Source: Nocardia sp. (GTDB lineage Bacteria > Actinomycetota > Actinomycetes > Mycobacteriales > Mycobacteriaceae). Taken from it: DNA of 64,000 nt. Made by a program: the position numbers and the translations under genes. The DNA is taken from positions 1-64,000 of the forward strand of contig NZ_JAODNK010000120.1 of NCBI RefSeq assembly GCF_025465275.1, read 5' to 3'. The notes below the pieces were generated by a model, which saw nothing but the letters and a program-made list of their open reading frames with translations, ran no database searches and was not told the DNA's origin. This document shows positions 48,365 to 58,600 of this stretch, one piece after another; within the stretch, counting starts at the first letter, position 1, and every line of letters begins with the position of its first letter.

Positions 48365-49342
48365 TCATACGGTCGAGGGAGATCCTCTCATTTCGGACGG
48401 GTTCTGCGGCGCCTCCCAGTAGGTTTGCAGACCGCCGCGTTGTGGCATGCGTTCGGCGAGCTGTTCGGCCAGGCGCAGCACCACCGGCTGATCGATGAGG
48501 AAGCGGCCGATCCATTCGATCTCCGGGCCGGTCGCTAACCGCATGACCGTCCTGGTAGTGCCGGGGAAGAAACGGGCCACGCGGTAGCTGATCCAGGACT
48601 CGGGGCGCAGCGGCAGCACCGCCTGATTCCGGCGTGCGGCGTCGACGATCTTGCGGCCCGCCTTGTCCGGGTCCATGCCGAGCAGCGTCATGCCCTTGAC
48701 GATCGCCTGCTTTCCGATCGAGAGCTGTTCCTCGCTGACGGTGGCCACCGTGGCGGTCGCCCCCAGATTGGTCGCGATCAGGCCCGGGCAGACCACGGTC
48801 ACCCCGATGCCCCGGCCGGCCAGTTCGGCCCGCAGCGTCTCGCTGAAATGCTTCACCGCGTACTTGCCGATGCTGTACGGAGTGGCGAGCCGGGCGGGTG
48901 CGAAGGCGGCCATCGAGGCAATGTTCACCAGCTGCCCACCGGTCCCGCGGTCGGCCATCTGAGCGCCGAAGACCCGGCAGCCGTGAATCATCGCCATCAT
49001 ATTGATGTCGATAATGCGGCGCAGATCCGCCAGCGGAATGTCGAGAAACGGTCCGCCGACCAGGATTCCGGCATTGTTCACCACCACATCGGGCACGCCG
49101 TGGGTATCGCGGACCTGCTCGGCGAAGGCCTCCAGCGCCGGGGTATCGGAGACATCGAGTGCGTACGCGTGGGCCGCACCGCCGTTGGCGCGAATCACCG
49201 CCACCGTGTCTTCGGCTGTCGTGTAGTTGATATCGGCAACCACAACCACCGCGCCCGCCTCGGCCAGCGCCTTGGCGATTCCGCGCCCGATTCCGCTGCC
49301 CGCGCCGGTGACTACGGCGACTTCTGGATGGAAGGGTTTCAT
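48365..49342 (-). CDS. SDR family oxidoreductase, second of tandem pair
   Basis: The 325-residue protein has the classical SDR signature: NAD(P)-binding TGAGSGIG (12-19), NNAG at 89-92, catalytic S143 in IASMAAFAP, Y156 and K160 in TPYSIGKYA. Its catalytic residues sit at the same positions as in the upstream SDR, showing a tandem duplication. The C-terminal extension of about 60 residues after LLGMDPDKAGRK (SYRVARFFPGTTRT) is characteristic of envelope-lipid SDRs. It is coupled to the first SDR by ATGA overlap. A ketone reduction in lipid assembly is likely; the exact substrate is unknown. Confidence 0.9.
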   Translation of the reverse strand: MKPFHPEVAVVTGAGSGIGRGIAKALAEAGAVVVVADINYTTAEDTVAVIRANGGAAHAYALDVSDTPALEAFAEQVRDTHGVPDVVVNNAGILVGGPFLDIPLADLRRIIDINMMAMIHGCRVFGAQMADRGTGGQLVNIASMAAFAPARLATPYSIGKYAVKHFSETLRAELAGRGIGVTVVCPGLIATNLGATATVATVSEEQLSIGKQAIVKGMTLLGMDPDKAGRKIVDAARRNQAVLPLRPESWISYRVARFFPGTTRTVMRLATGPEIEWIGRFLIDQPVVLRLAEQLAERMPQRGGLQTYWEAPQNPSEMRGSPSTV

Positions 49343-50256
49343 CGCACTGTCTCCTCGGGTACCAGGCGTTCCAGCACATCATCTATGCGCCGCAGCGCCG
49401 CATCCGGCACGAACCGTGTCACCAGATCGACCAGCTGCCGGGTGTCCATGAATCGAGCCGCGAGGCGGGCGCCGGTCGGCGAGAGCCGGGCCGCGGTGCA
49501 GGCGATGCGTGATTCGAACGGTGTCGGCGCGATGGCGGCGTTGCCGGCGGCGATGCGAACGATATTGCGCCCCACCGTCTCCGGCGCGCGCGCGACCAGC
49601 CGCGCGGCCGCCACCGAGATGTTCCGGACCCGGTCGCTCATCTCGGTATCGAAGCCGACCACCTGAGCAGAAGGATAGAACCCGGTATTGATGAATGCCG
49701 GAAGTACCGCGGTCACACCGACTTTGGTGCCCGCGAACTCCAGTCGCAGGCATTCGGTGAGCATCTGCGCGGCGGCCTTGCTGGTGCAGTACGGCGTGCT
49801 GAGCGGAATCGGGATGACCGCGGCGGGCGAGGTCACATTGAGAATGCGCCCACCCTGCCCGTCATCGACCATCTGACGCCCGAAAAGCCTGCTGCCGTAG
49901 ACGAGTCCCCAGAAGTTGACCCCCATGATCCGGTCCCAGTCCTGGGCGGAGTGCCCGAGAAACGGCCCGGCCGTGGTGTATCCGGCATTGTTGACCAGCA
50001 CCGTGGGCGTGCCGTGCGCGGCGTACACATCGGCCGCGAACTGTTCCATGGCGTCCGCGTCGGACACGTCGACGGCGTGCGAGTGCGCCTGACCGCCTGC
50101 CTCGGTGATCGTATCGACCGTGGTCTGCGCGCTGTCCTTATTGATATCGCTCACCACGACTCGCGCGCCTGCGGCGGCGAAACACGCTGCGGTGGCGCGG
50201 CCGATGCCACTCCCCGCGCCGGTCACAATGACCAGCTTGTTCTGGAATTTGGACAT
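49339..50256 (-). CDS. SDR family oxidoreductase, first of tandem pair
   Basis: The 305-residue SDR has TGAGSGIG (12-19), NNAGYTTAGPF, catalytic S143 in LNVTSPAAV, Y156 and K160 in TPYCTSKAA. GGAGGAG precedes the ATG by six bases, and a predicted promoter lies 50 bases upstream. The protein matches the next SDR along its whole length, with a long tail (FMDTRQLVDLVTRFVPD). Paired, diverged reductases in one operon could reduce two ketones or act in opposite directions on one metabolite. Classical SDRs of this type include 3-ketosphinganine- and 3-ketoacyl-reducing enzymes. Confidence 0.9.
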   Translation of the reverse strand: MSKFQNKLVIVTGAGSGIGRATAACFAAAGARVVVSDINKDSAQTTVDTITEAGGQAHSHAVDVSDADAMEQFAADVYAAHGTPTVLVNNAGYTTAGPFLGHSAQDWDRIMGVNFWGLVYGSRLFGRQMVDDGQGGRILNVTSPAAVIPIPLSTPYCTSKAAAQMLTECLRLEFAGTKVGVTAVLPAFINTGFYPSAQVVGFDTEMSDRVRNISVAAARLVARAPETVGRNIVRIAAGNAAIAPTPFESRIACTAARLSPTGARLAARFMDTRQLVDLVTRFVPDAALRRIDDVLERLVPEETVR

Positions 50257-50304
50257 GCCTTCTCCTCCGGCTACATTGCCTGGGCGGCGTCAACCGTCTC
50301 AGAC

Positions 50305-50333
50305 AGTGTACGACACCGGTGCCGGAGGGTGAA
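50305..50333 (-). promoter_or_regulatory. Predicted promoter of the SDR-SDR-hydrolase unit
   Basis: On the minus strand TTCACC (50333-50328) and TACACT (50310-50305) have 17-base spacing; the -10 keeps TA and the final T. Transcription would begin near 50298, some 40 bases before the SDR start at 50256. It suggests the SDR unit can be made independently of the PAP2 gene upstream. Confidence 0.4.
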
Positions 50334-50368
50334 GGAAAAGTCGCTGGGAGCGCCGGCGAATTCCCGTG

Positions 50369-51157
50369 CTACGTCAGGTATTCCCGGCGACGGCCGGGGA
50401 GCACGGGCGGGTGGATGAGCGCCGCGATGGCGAGCAGGGCGACGGCGACTATGACGTCGGCCCAGTAGTGGTTGCCGGTGCCGACTACGACCAGGGTGGT
50501 GATGAGGGGGTGCAGTAGGAGTAGCCAGCGCCAGGGCGTGCGGGTGGCGGCGATGAGGCCCATGGCCAGCAGGAGTGCCCAGCCGACGTGCAGGGAGGGC
50601 ATGGCGGCGTACTGGTTGGAGAGGGTGTCGGTATCGGGTGGGCCGTAGACGGATTGACCGTATTTCGCGGCCAGGTCGACAAATCCGTCTTCGGGCAGCA
50701 TGCGCGGCGGCGCGAGGGGGATGAGCATGTGCAGGGCCAGTGCGGCGCCGGTCACGGCCACCATGAGATTGCGGGTGACCCGGTAGTACATGGGGCGGAA
50801 GGTCCACAGCCACAGCAGTGCGCCCACCGCCACCGCGAAATGTGCGGTGGCGTAATAGAAATTGGCCGGGACCGCGAGGAAACCGTGGTGCACGAAAATC
50901 GCCTGCACCGCCGTTTCGTGCGGCATTTGCAGGCGATGTTCCCAGTTCAGCAGGGTGCGGGCATTGGCGAGTGCGTGGTCCTGCTCGTCGGCGGCCATCA
51001 TGCGGCCGATTCGATAGGTCAGGTATCCGACGGTGATCACCACCAGTTGCACCACGGCTTCGCGTCCGCGCCCGTGTACGGCCGCGCGCGTGCGGTCGAG
51101 GACGCCGGTGCCTTCCTGCGAAACACCCACTGGTGCATCGAGATCCAGTGCCACCAT
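50369..51157 (-). CDS. PAP2 superfamily membrane enzyme, Aur1/Ipt1-like
   Basis: ATG 51157 (AGGAGG eight bases upstream) is preferred to GTG 51163. The 262-residue protein has about six membrane segments and the PAP2_3-type catalytic motifs AMPSLHVGWAL (H190) and GTGNHYWADV (H230, D234). It has PSLH rather than the PSGH of simple lipid phosphatases. This branch includes inositol-phosphorylceramide synthase (Aur1) and phosphatidylinositol-type head-group transferases as well as phosphatases. It lies between the PKS-oxoamine synthase operon and the SDR unit, all leftward, so moving or removing a phosphate-linked head group on the resulting lipid is an attractive role. Confidence 0.82.
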   Translation of the reverse strand: MVALDLDAPVGVSQEGTGVLDRTRAAVHGRGREAVVQLVVITVGYLTYRIGRMMAADEQDHALANARTLLNWEHRLQMPHETAVQAIFVHHGFLAVPANFYYATAHFAVAVGALLWLWTFRPMYYRVTRNLMVAVTGAALALHMLIPLAPPRMLPEDGFVDLAAKYGQSVYGPPDTDTLSNQYAAMPSLHVGWALLLAMGLIAATRTPWRWLLLLHPLITTLVVVGTGNHYWADVIVAVALLAIAALIHPPVLPGRRREYLT

Positions 51158-51182
51158 TGGCACGGCCTCCTTCCGGGTCGAG

Positions 51183-51241
51183 CGGGTGGCCCGTGCTACG
51201 TTAACCGGAGTAACACCCTCCGTTTAACGTAGCACCACCCG
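51183..51241. terminator. Extended near-perfect palindrome between AOS and PAP2 genes
   Basis: GTGCTACGTTAA (51193-51204) pairs perfectly with TTAACGTAGCAC (51224-51235). Inside, CGGAG and CTCCG (206-210 and 218-222 of this kilobase) pair again around TAACACC, and outside CGGGTG/CACCCG pair after a three-base bulge. This may terminate the PKS-AOS transcript. The GTTAAC and CGGAG elements are equally compatible with an operator in the PAP2 promoter, whose start codon is 26 bases away. Confidence 0.6.
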
Positions 51242-51283
51242 TTCGTCAGCAGAAGTGGGGGATCCTCCGCAGTGGCCGAGCCC

Positions 51284-52654
51284 CTACCCGACCGCTGCCG
51301 TTTCGGGCAGCTGATCGGCCATGGCAACGGTCTCGGCGAGCAGGTCCGCCGTCGAGACCAGTTGCTGCCGCGTGTGTTCCGAGGTCATGAAGAAGCGCAG
51401 GCGCTCCTTGCCGACCGGGACCGCCGGGGCCGAGATGGCTCCGGCGTACACCCCGCGCTGCAGCAGTACGCCGGAGACGAACCCGGCGCGAATCTCGCCC
51501 GGCACGATCACCGGGAAGATCGGCGTGCCCTGCGACTCGCCCAGATTGAGTCCGCGTTCCCGCAGGAGCGAATCGAACAACCGGGTGTTGTCCCACAGCC
51601 TGGCCACCCGCTGCGGTTCCGCCTCCAGCACTTCCAGCCCCGCAAGAGCCGCGGCAATGGTCGACGGTGCGGGACCGCCGGTGAGCATGGCCACACCCGG
51701 TGCGGCGGCCTTCATGGCCCCGATGAGGTCGGCATCGGCGGCAATGAAGCCGCCGCAGCTGCCCAGCGCCTTGGAGAGCGTGCCCATCCAGATATCGACC
51801 TCCGCGCCGGCCATACCGTAGTACTCGCGAATGCCGTGGCCGCGCTCGCCGAACACACCGAACGAGTGCGCCTCGTCCACCATTACGGCACAGTCGAATT
51901 CCCGTGCCACAGCCGCCAATTCGGCGACCCGGCCCACGGTGCCGTCCATGCTGTAGTGGCCCTCGAGCACCACCAGCGCCCGATCGAATCCGCCGCGCGA
52001 CATGCGCAGCACCGAGCGCAGCGATTCGGGATCGTTGTGCCGGAAGTTGATTCGGCGGCAGCCGGCCCACTGCGTGCCGGAGACCACGCTGCCGTGGATC
52101 AGCGAATCGCAGATGGCGACATCACCCTCACCGAGCAGGAAGCCGATGACACCGGCATTGGTGAGGTAGCCGCTGGTCGTGACCATGGCATCGCCGACGT
52201 CGTAGATGCCCGCCAGCCGCTGCTCCAGCTCGCCGTAGAGCGGGATCTCCCCGGCGACGATCCGGCTGGCCGAGGCCGAAGCGCCGTACTGGTCCAGGGC
52301 GTCCTTGGCCGCCTGGATCACCTGCGGATGGTGCGAGAGGCCCAGGTAGTTGTAGGCGCTGAAATTGACCAGATCGCGGTCATCGGCGTGAATCACCGTG
52401 TCGTTCGGGCCGGTTCGAGCCAGGAACAGCGGATTCACCAGCCCCGACTGTGCGCTGATGGCGGTGATGGCCGCCTGTTTGGCCACCGTTGCCGCCACCT
52501 CGGGATGGTCGGCGAACTGGCGGCCGGGACCGCGCACCGGCCGTGCCGGAGCGCTGACCGGCCGGGGCGCCGGGGCCTGCATGGTGGCGGTGCCACCGCC
52601 ATTCCCGGTGCCCGCCAGTAGCTTCCGGGCCAGATCGCGTGCGGATTCACTCAT
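51284..52654 (-). CDS. Alpha-oxoamine synthase (AONS/serine palmitoyltransferase-like)
   Basis: The 456-residue PLP enzyme belongs to the AOS family (BioF, KBL, HemA, SPT). Visible residues are H187 in DSLIHGSV stacking on PLP, D260 and H263 in VMVDEAHSFG, Schiff-base K295 in GTLSKALGSCGG, and an SPT-like EGHYSMDGTVGRV. About 95 N-terminal residues precede the usual NFSAYNYLGL; the first 48 are Ala/Pro/Gly-rich and may be a docking linker. Its start overlaps the PKS stop by ATGA. AOS enzymes condense an acyl thioester with glycine, alanine or serine and lose CO2. Here the acyl donor is probably the PKS ACP-bound chain, so the enzyme would release it as a 2-amino-3-ketone. Confidence 0.9.
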   Translation of the reverse strand: MSESARDLARKLLAGTGNGGGTATMQAPAPRPVSAPARPVRGPGRQFADHPEVAATVAKQAAITAISAQSGLVNPLFLARTGPNDTVIHADDRDLVNFSAYNYLGLSHHPQVIQAAKDALDQYGASASASRIVAGEIPLYGELEQRLAGIYDVGDAMVTTSGYLTNAGVIGFLLGEGDVAICDSLIHGSVVSGTQWAGCRRINFRHNDPESLRSVLRMSRGGFDRALVVLEGHYSMDGTVGRVAELAAVAREFDCAVMVDEAHSFGVFGERGHGIREYYGMAGAEVDIWMGTLSKALGSCGGFIAADADLIGAMKAAAPGVAMLTGGPAPSTIAAALAGLEVLEAEPQRVARLWDNTRLFDSLLRERGLNLGESQGTPIFPVIVPGEIRAGFVSGVLLQRGVYAGAISAPAVPVGKERLRFFMTSEHTRQQLVSTADLLAETVAMADQLPETAAVG

Positions 52655-55600
52655 GCCGTCACCTCCACTGCTGCGGGCACCGCATCGCCGGATGCACCGA
52701 TCAGGATTTCGGCAGCGCGAGTTCCCGCCTGCTGCAGCGTGAAGGTACGCCCCAGTTTCAGCGAGATCAGGTCGATGCCGAGGGTCTTGCCCACCAGTGC
52801 GCCGAATTCGACCGCCATGAGCGAATCGAGTCCGAGTTCCGGCACCGGCACGGTCAGATCGATGGAGTCCGCGTCCACGCCCATGACCACCGCCAATTGC
52901 TCGGCGAGCATGTGCGCCACCACATCTCCGCGCTTCTGCTCATCGAGCGCGCGCAGCGCGGCCACCAATTGTGATGCGGCCGAATCGTCTTCGGCCGCAG
53001 CCGCGATCTGTGCTTCGACGCGGCCGGTCATGGCGAAGAACGGCGCGGTGGCCGATACCTTGCTCCAGTCCACCGGAATCATGGCGACCTGGTGGTGCAG
53101 GCCGAGTTCCAGTGCCCGCTCCAGGAATTCGGTGCCCTCGTCCATATCGACGGAGTCGAATCCGGTATTGCGCAGGTACCGCGCCAGATTCTCCTCGGCC
53201 TCGGCCATACCGCCGCCGGACATGTGTCCCCAGCCGACGGCCAGCACCTTGCCGCCGTCCCGGGCGACCACATCGGCAATGGACTGCAGCGCGAGATTCG
53301 CCGCGGTGTACGAGTATTGCCCGACACCACCGAAAATCGCACTGCCGGAGGAGAACAGCACGAACAGGTCCAGTTCGGCCCCGGCCAGGGCGATACCGTT
53401 GCGCAGCGCCCGCGCGCCCTCGATCTTGGGGCGATACACCGTGGCGAGGCTGTCCCGGTCCATGACCGTAATGCGCTTGTCGTCGACAACACCGGCGGTG
53501 TGGAAGACACCCCGCAGCGGATGCTCGGGGGAGTGGGCGCGCCCGACCACCGCGGCCATGGCCTCGTAATCGGTGACATCGGCTCGCTCGGAAATCACCT
53601 GCACGCCCTGGTGTTCCCACGCCGCGAGCTGATTGCGGCTCGCGTCGGTGGTGGCGCCGCTGCGGCCCAGCAGGGTCAGATGCCGTGCACCAAGCCCGAC
53701 CAGCCAGCGCCCGATCGCCAGGCCGAACGCGCCGAAACCACCGGTGATCAGGTACTGCGCGTCCGGATCGACGGTGACCTTCGGAATCTGCGGACGCACC
53801 AGTGGCGCTGCGGAATCCAGGCTGACCGCGATCCGCCCGATCTGGGTGGAGCGCGCGACATCTTCGAATGCCCGGACCACATCGTCGGTGTCGTACAGCG
53901 TGAACGGCAGTCGCTTGTAGTGGCCCGAGGCCAGTGACGCCTCGACCCGCTTCATCCGCTCCACCGATTCGACCCGGCGCAGCGCGAACATGCGGTCCAG
54001 ATCGAAGGAGTGGTAGGAGATGTTCTTGTCGAAGAAGCGCAGGTCCAGCACGCCGCCGCCGTAGATATCGGCCTTGCCGATCTCCACGATGCGGCCGAAT
54101 TCGGCCACCGCCTGGAAGTTCCGGCGCAGGATCTCCCCGGGTGCGGTGCTGATCACGATATCCGCGCCGGTGCCGCCGGTGAGTGCGAGCACATCGTCGG
54201 CGAAATTCAGCGAACGGGAATCGAGTACATGATCGGCGCCCTGTTCGAGCACGTACTCGCGCCGTTCGTCGGTGCTGGCCGTGCCGATGACAATCGCCTT
54301 GTGCAGCTTGGCGATCTGCACCGCCGCCGAGCCGACGCCGCCGGCCGCGCCGTGCACCAGCACCACCTCACCGGGCTGCAGGTGCGAGAGCCCCAGCAGT
54401 GCGTGCTCCGCGGTCGCGAAAGCCGTATCGCTGGTGCAGTATCCGGGCTGATGCTCCTCGGGCACCTGGGTGACGAGGCCGCGATCGGTGGTGTGGAAGC
54501 GGCCGAACATGCCCTTGGAGGACATGATGACCTTGTCGCCGACCGCGAGATCGGTGACGTCCGAACCGATTCGGACGATGACGCCGTCACCCTCCATGCC
54601 CGGAACGAGGCCGAAGGCGGTGCCCGCCAGCTCCTCCTCGCCGAGCACGCCGAGCACCTTCAGCGGGTCCTTGAAGTTGAGGCCGATGGCCCGCAGCCGG
54701 ACCTCCACATCGTTCGGTCCCGGCGCCTGGCGGTCGCAACGCCGCCAGCCGAGGCGGGACAGTACCCGCGACTTCGGCAGCTCCAGGGTGAAGTTGGCCT
54801 CCGGATCCGTCAGCGGCACCGCCTCGTCCAGGCCGTCGATCCGGCCCTGCAGAGAGGCGTCGACCACGGTGACCCAGCGCAAGCCGTTGCGCAGGAACAC
54901 CTCATCGGAGTGGTCGTAGGTGAACGCGCCCGCAATGGCCAGCTCGGCCGCGAGTTCCTTTGTCGTGACCTCGGATTCGAGGTCGACCAGCCGCCAGCGC
55001 AACCGCGGCTGCTCGTTCAGCAGCACCCGGCGGGCGCCCAGCAGCGCGGCATGCACCGGATCGGGCGCGGCCTCCTCGTGCGGATGCGCGAAGGCGTGCT
55101 CGGTGATCAGGGTGACGTGCATGGAACCGTCGCCCATGATCGGCACTTCCACACCGCGCCGCACAACCCAGTCCTCGAAGAATGCCTCGAAGGCGACGGC
55201 CACCCGGCGCAGTGTCCACAGATTGTCGAGGTCGTCGTATTCGGTACCGGCGACCAGCACCACGTGCAAGCGTTCCACGCCCTCGTGCGTAATCGCGGCT
55301 TCGAGGCGTTCGCGGACAAGGGTTTCCAGATCCTCGCGGCTCGGCTCGCCCAGCACGAGGGTTTCGCCCCGGCCCAGTCCGGCGATCTCCGCGGCGCGTG
55401 CGCTCGGCTGCGTCCCGAGGTCGAAGACGACCGTGAACGCCGCCTCCGCGCTGGGCAGTCCGCTGCGGTCCACCGGCTCGCGCATTTCCCAGCGGTCTTC
55501 GTAGAAGAAGTCCGTCATCCGTTGCAGCGCACCGCGACCCGGTGCGATGGAACCGAAACGCATACCGATGATCTGCAGCACGACCCGCTGCTGGGCGTCG

Positions 55601-58600
55601 AGCAGATCGATATCGGCGACCGGGGCCGCACTGGTATCCAGACGGGCCACCACGGTCACCTGATCGGGAATGATCCCGAAGGCCCGGACCTCGGCCACGC
55701 CGACCGGGACCATGGCCCCGTCCTCCGTACCGCCGGTGCCCGCGAGCAGTGCGGCAACGCTCTGCAGCGCCGCATCCACCACAGCGGGGTGTGCCAGATG
55801 CCCGGAATCGGTGGCGATGGTGCCGTCGAGCGTGGCCAGCACGGTCGAGCCGGAGATCCGGATCGAGGTGGTGCGCTGGAAGGCCGGGCCGTATTGCAGT
55901 CCGCGCGCGGCCAATCCGGCGTAGAACGCGGCCGGGTCGACGGCGTGCATCTCATCGACATCCGGCAGGGTCACCGTGGTCGGTTCGAAGGTGCCCTCGA
56001 CCAGCCTGCCGGTGGCATTGGTGGTCCAGAGCGCATCGGCCTTGGCGCGCGAGCGAATCGTGAAGCGCCGGGTCGTCTCTTCCACATGAAGCTCGAGTGT
56101 CGGAGCCGTGCCATCGTCGATGATCAGCGGTGCCAGGAAACGCACCTGTTCGACCGCAACCCGGGTGGATTCGGTACGCAGCGCAGCCGCACTCAGTGCC
56201 GCATCCAAATAGGCCGCGCCGGGCAGGATTCGGGCACCGCCGACCACGTGATCCTCGAGCCAGGGGTAGGCCCCGACGCTGAGCTGAATCCGCCACGAGG
56301 TGGTCGCATTGTTCAGATCCGGATCACCGAGCATCGAGTACACGCCGGGTGTTCCGTGCTGCAGCTGCTGGAAGATCGCCAGCTCATGGCGCAGATGAGT
56401 GCGCTGCCAGGGGTAGCGGGGCAGCTCGATGTGCGGGGTGACGAGGTCCCCGAACAGCGCGCCGATATCCAGTACGCCCGCGCTGTAGAGCCCGGCGATG
56501 GTCTGCCGAATGCTGTCGGCATCGGCCTGTTTGCGATCCAGCGTGGCAACGGTGGTGCCGGTTTCATCCACGCCGATGAGGATTTCGCGAATGTTCGCAC
56601 CCAGCACCGGATGCGGTCCGACCTCCAGGAACACCCGGCTGCCGGTGCCGACCAGGGCGGTGATCGCATCGGCGAAGCGAACGGGGCGGCGCACATTCGA
56701 GCACCAGTATTCGGCGTCCCAGTCACCCGCGGTGACCGTCTGCCCGGTGACGGTGGACAGCAGCGGCAGTGTCGGGTCAGACAGCTTCAAATCGGCCAGC
56801 ACGGTGCGCAATTCGTCGAGAATCGGCTCCATGAGGTAGCTGTGGTAGGGCACCTCGACCTGTAGTCGGCGCGCGAAAATACCTTGCTCGGTGAGACTTT
56901 CGGCAATGGCGTCGAGTCGCTCCACCGCACCCGCGAGCGTGACGGCGCTCGGGCTGTTGACGGCCGCGATATCGACCAGCTCATCGCCGTCGATCAATTC
57001 CTGTGCGGCACTGCGGGGCAGGCCGACCGCGAGCATGCCGCCGGAACCGGCGGTGGTCGCCTGCAACCGGGCGCGATGGTAGCTGACCAGCAGCGCATCG
57101 TGCAGCGAGAGCATGCCGGTGACATAGGCCGCCGACACCTCGCCCACACTGTGCCCGACCACGGCGGCCGGGCGGATACCCAGCTCCTCGAGCATGGCGA
57201 ACAGCGCCACCTGCACCAGGAAGTTGGCGGGCTGGGCGATCGCGGTCGTGGTGACCCGTGATTCCTCCTCTGGCCGCTGCAGTTCCTCGATGATGGACCA
57301 GCCGGAGATCTCCTGGAACACCGCATCGATACGCGCCGCCTCGGCGGCGAAAGTACCACCGGCCGCGAGCAATTCGCGCCCCATCCCCCACCACTGCGGG
57401 CCCATGCCGGTGAAGACGAAGACCGGTTCGGCGACCTTGCGCGGGATCACCTTGGTCGCGGCGCGGCCGCTGCCATTGGCGAATTCGATGAGTGCGTGCA
57501 CCAATTCGGTGTCGTCGGCGAAGGTCAGACCGGTCCGGAACTGGTGGTGCTGACGGCGCGTCCACGCTGCCTCGGCCAGCCGTCCCGGATCCGCGCCGTC
57601 GGCGATCAGCTCGGCGAAGCCGCGTGCCAGATCCCGCGCGGCCTGATCGGTGCGCGCCGAGAGCGGCAGTACGCCGAAGTGCCTGGGCTGCCGCACCGCA
57701 TCGGCGGCCGGCAGGTATTCCTGCAGGATGGCGTGCGCATTGGTGCCGCCGTAACCGAAGCCATTGACCGCGACGGTCATTCGCTCGATCTCGGGGCCGA
57801 CCGTTTCCGCCTCCAGCTGCAGCTTGATGCCCAGCTCGTCGAACGGAATATCGGGATTGGGGGTATCGAGCCAGCCCTGCGGTGCGATGGTGCGCTTGGA
57901 AATGGCCAGCGCCGATTTGATGATGCTGGCAATGCCCGAGGCGGCCTCGGTATGACCGAGCTGCCCCTTCACCGAGCCCACGCCGACCGGCGTGGTACGG
58001 CCCTCGACCTGGCCGTAAGCCCTTCCGATAGCACGCAATTCGAGCGGATCGCCGACCGGGGTGCCGGTGCCGTGCGCCTCCACATAGGTGACCTCGTGCG
58101 GTGCGATGCCCGCCCGCACTGTCACCGTCTTGGCCAGAGCCTCCTGCAGATCGGCATTGGGGACGGTTATCGCGGTGGTGCGACCGTCCTGATTGGAGCC
58201 GGTCGCCTTGATGACCGCGTAGACCCGATCTCCGTCGCGCTCAGCATCTTCCAGCTTCTTGAGCACGACCATGCCGGAGCCCTCGCCGCGCCCGTAGCCG
58301 TCCGCCGCCGCGTCGAAGGGCTTGCTGCGACCATCGGTCGCGAGGAAGCCGCCCTTGCACATGGTGACGAAGGCTTCCGGCTGCAGCAGCATGGTGACGC
58401 CGCCCGCCATGGCGACCCTGCAGTCGCCGTTCTGCAGCGCCTGACAGGCGAGGTGCAGCGCGACCAGTGACGACGAGCAGGCCGTGTCCACCGTCAGTGC
58501 GGGGCCGACCAGATTGAGCGCGAACGCGATTCGGTTCGACAGCATGGTGTACGACGCACCTGCTGCGGTGTGCATATCCACGTACGGCAAAGCCTCGGTG

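Noticed and set aside
54010..56865. 951-codon open frame on the plus strand
   Set aside because: It lies fully antisense to the PKS, has no domain and mirrors PKS codon bias.
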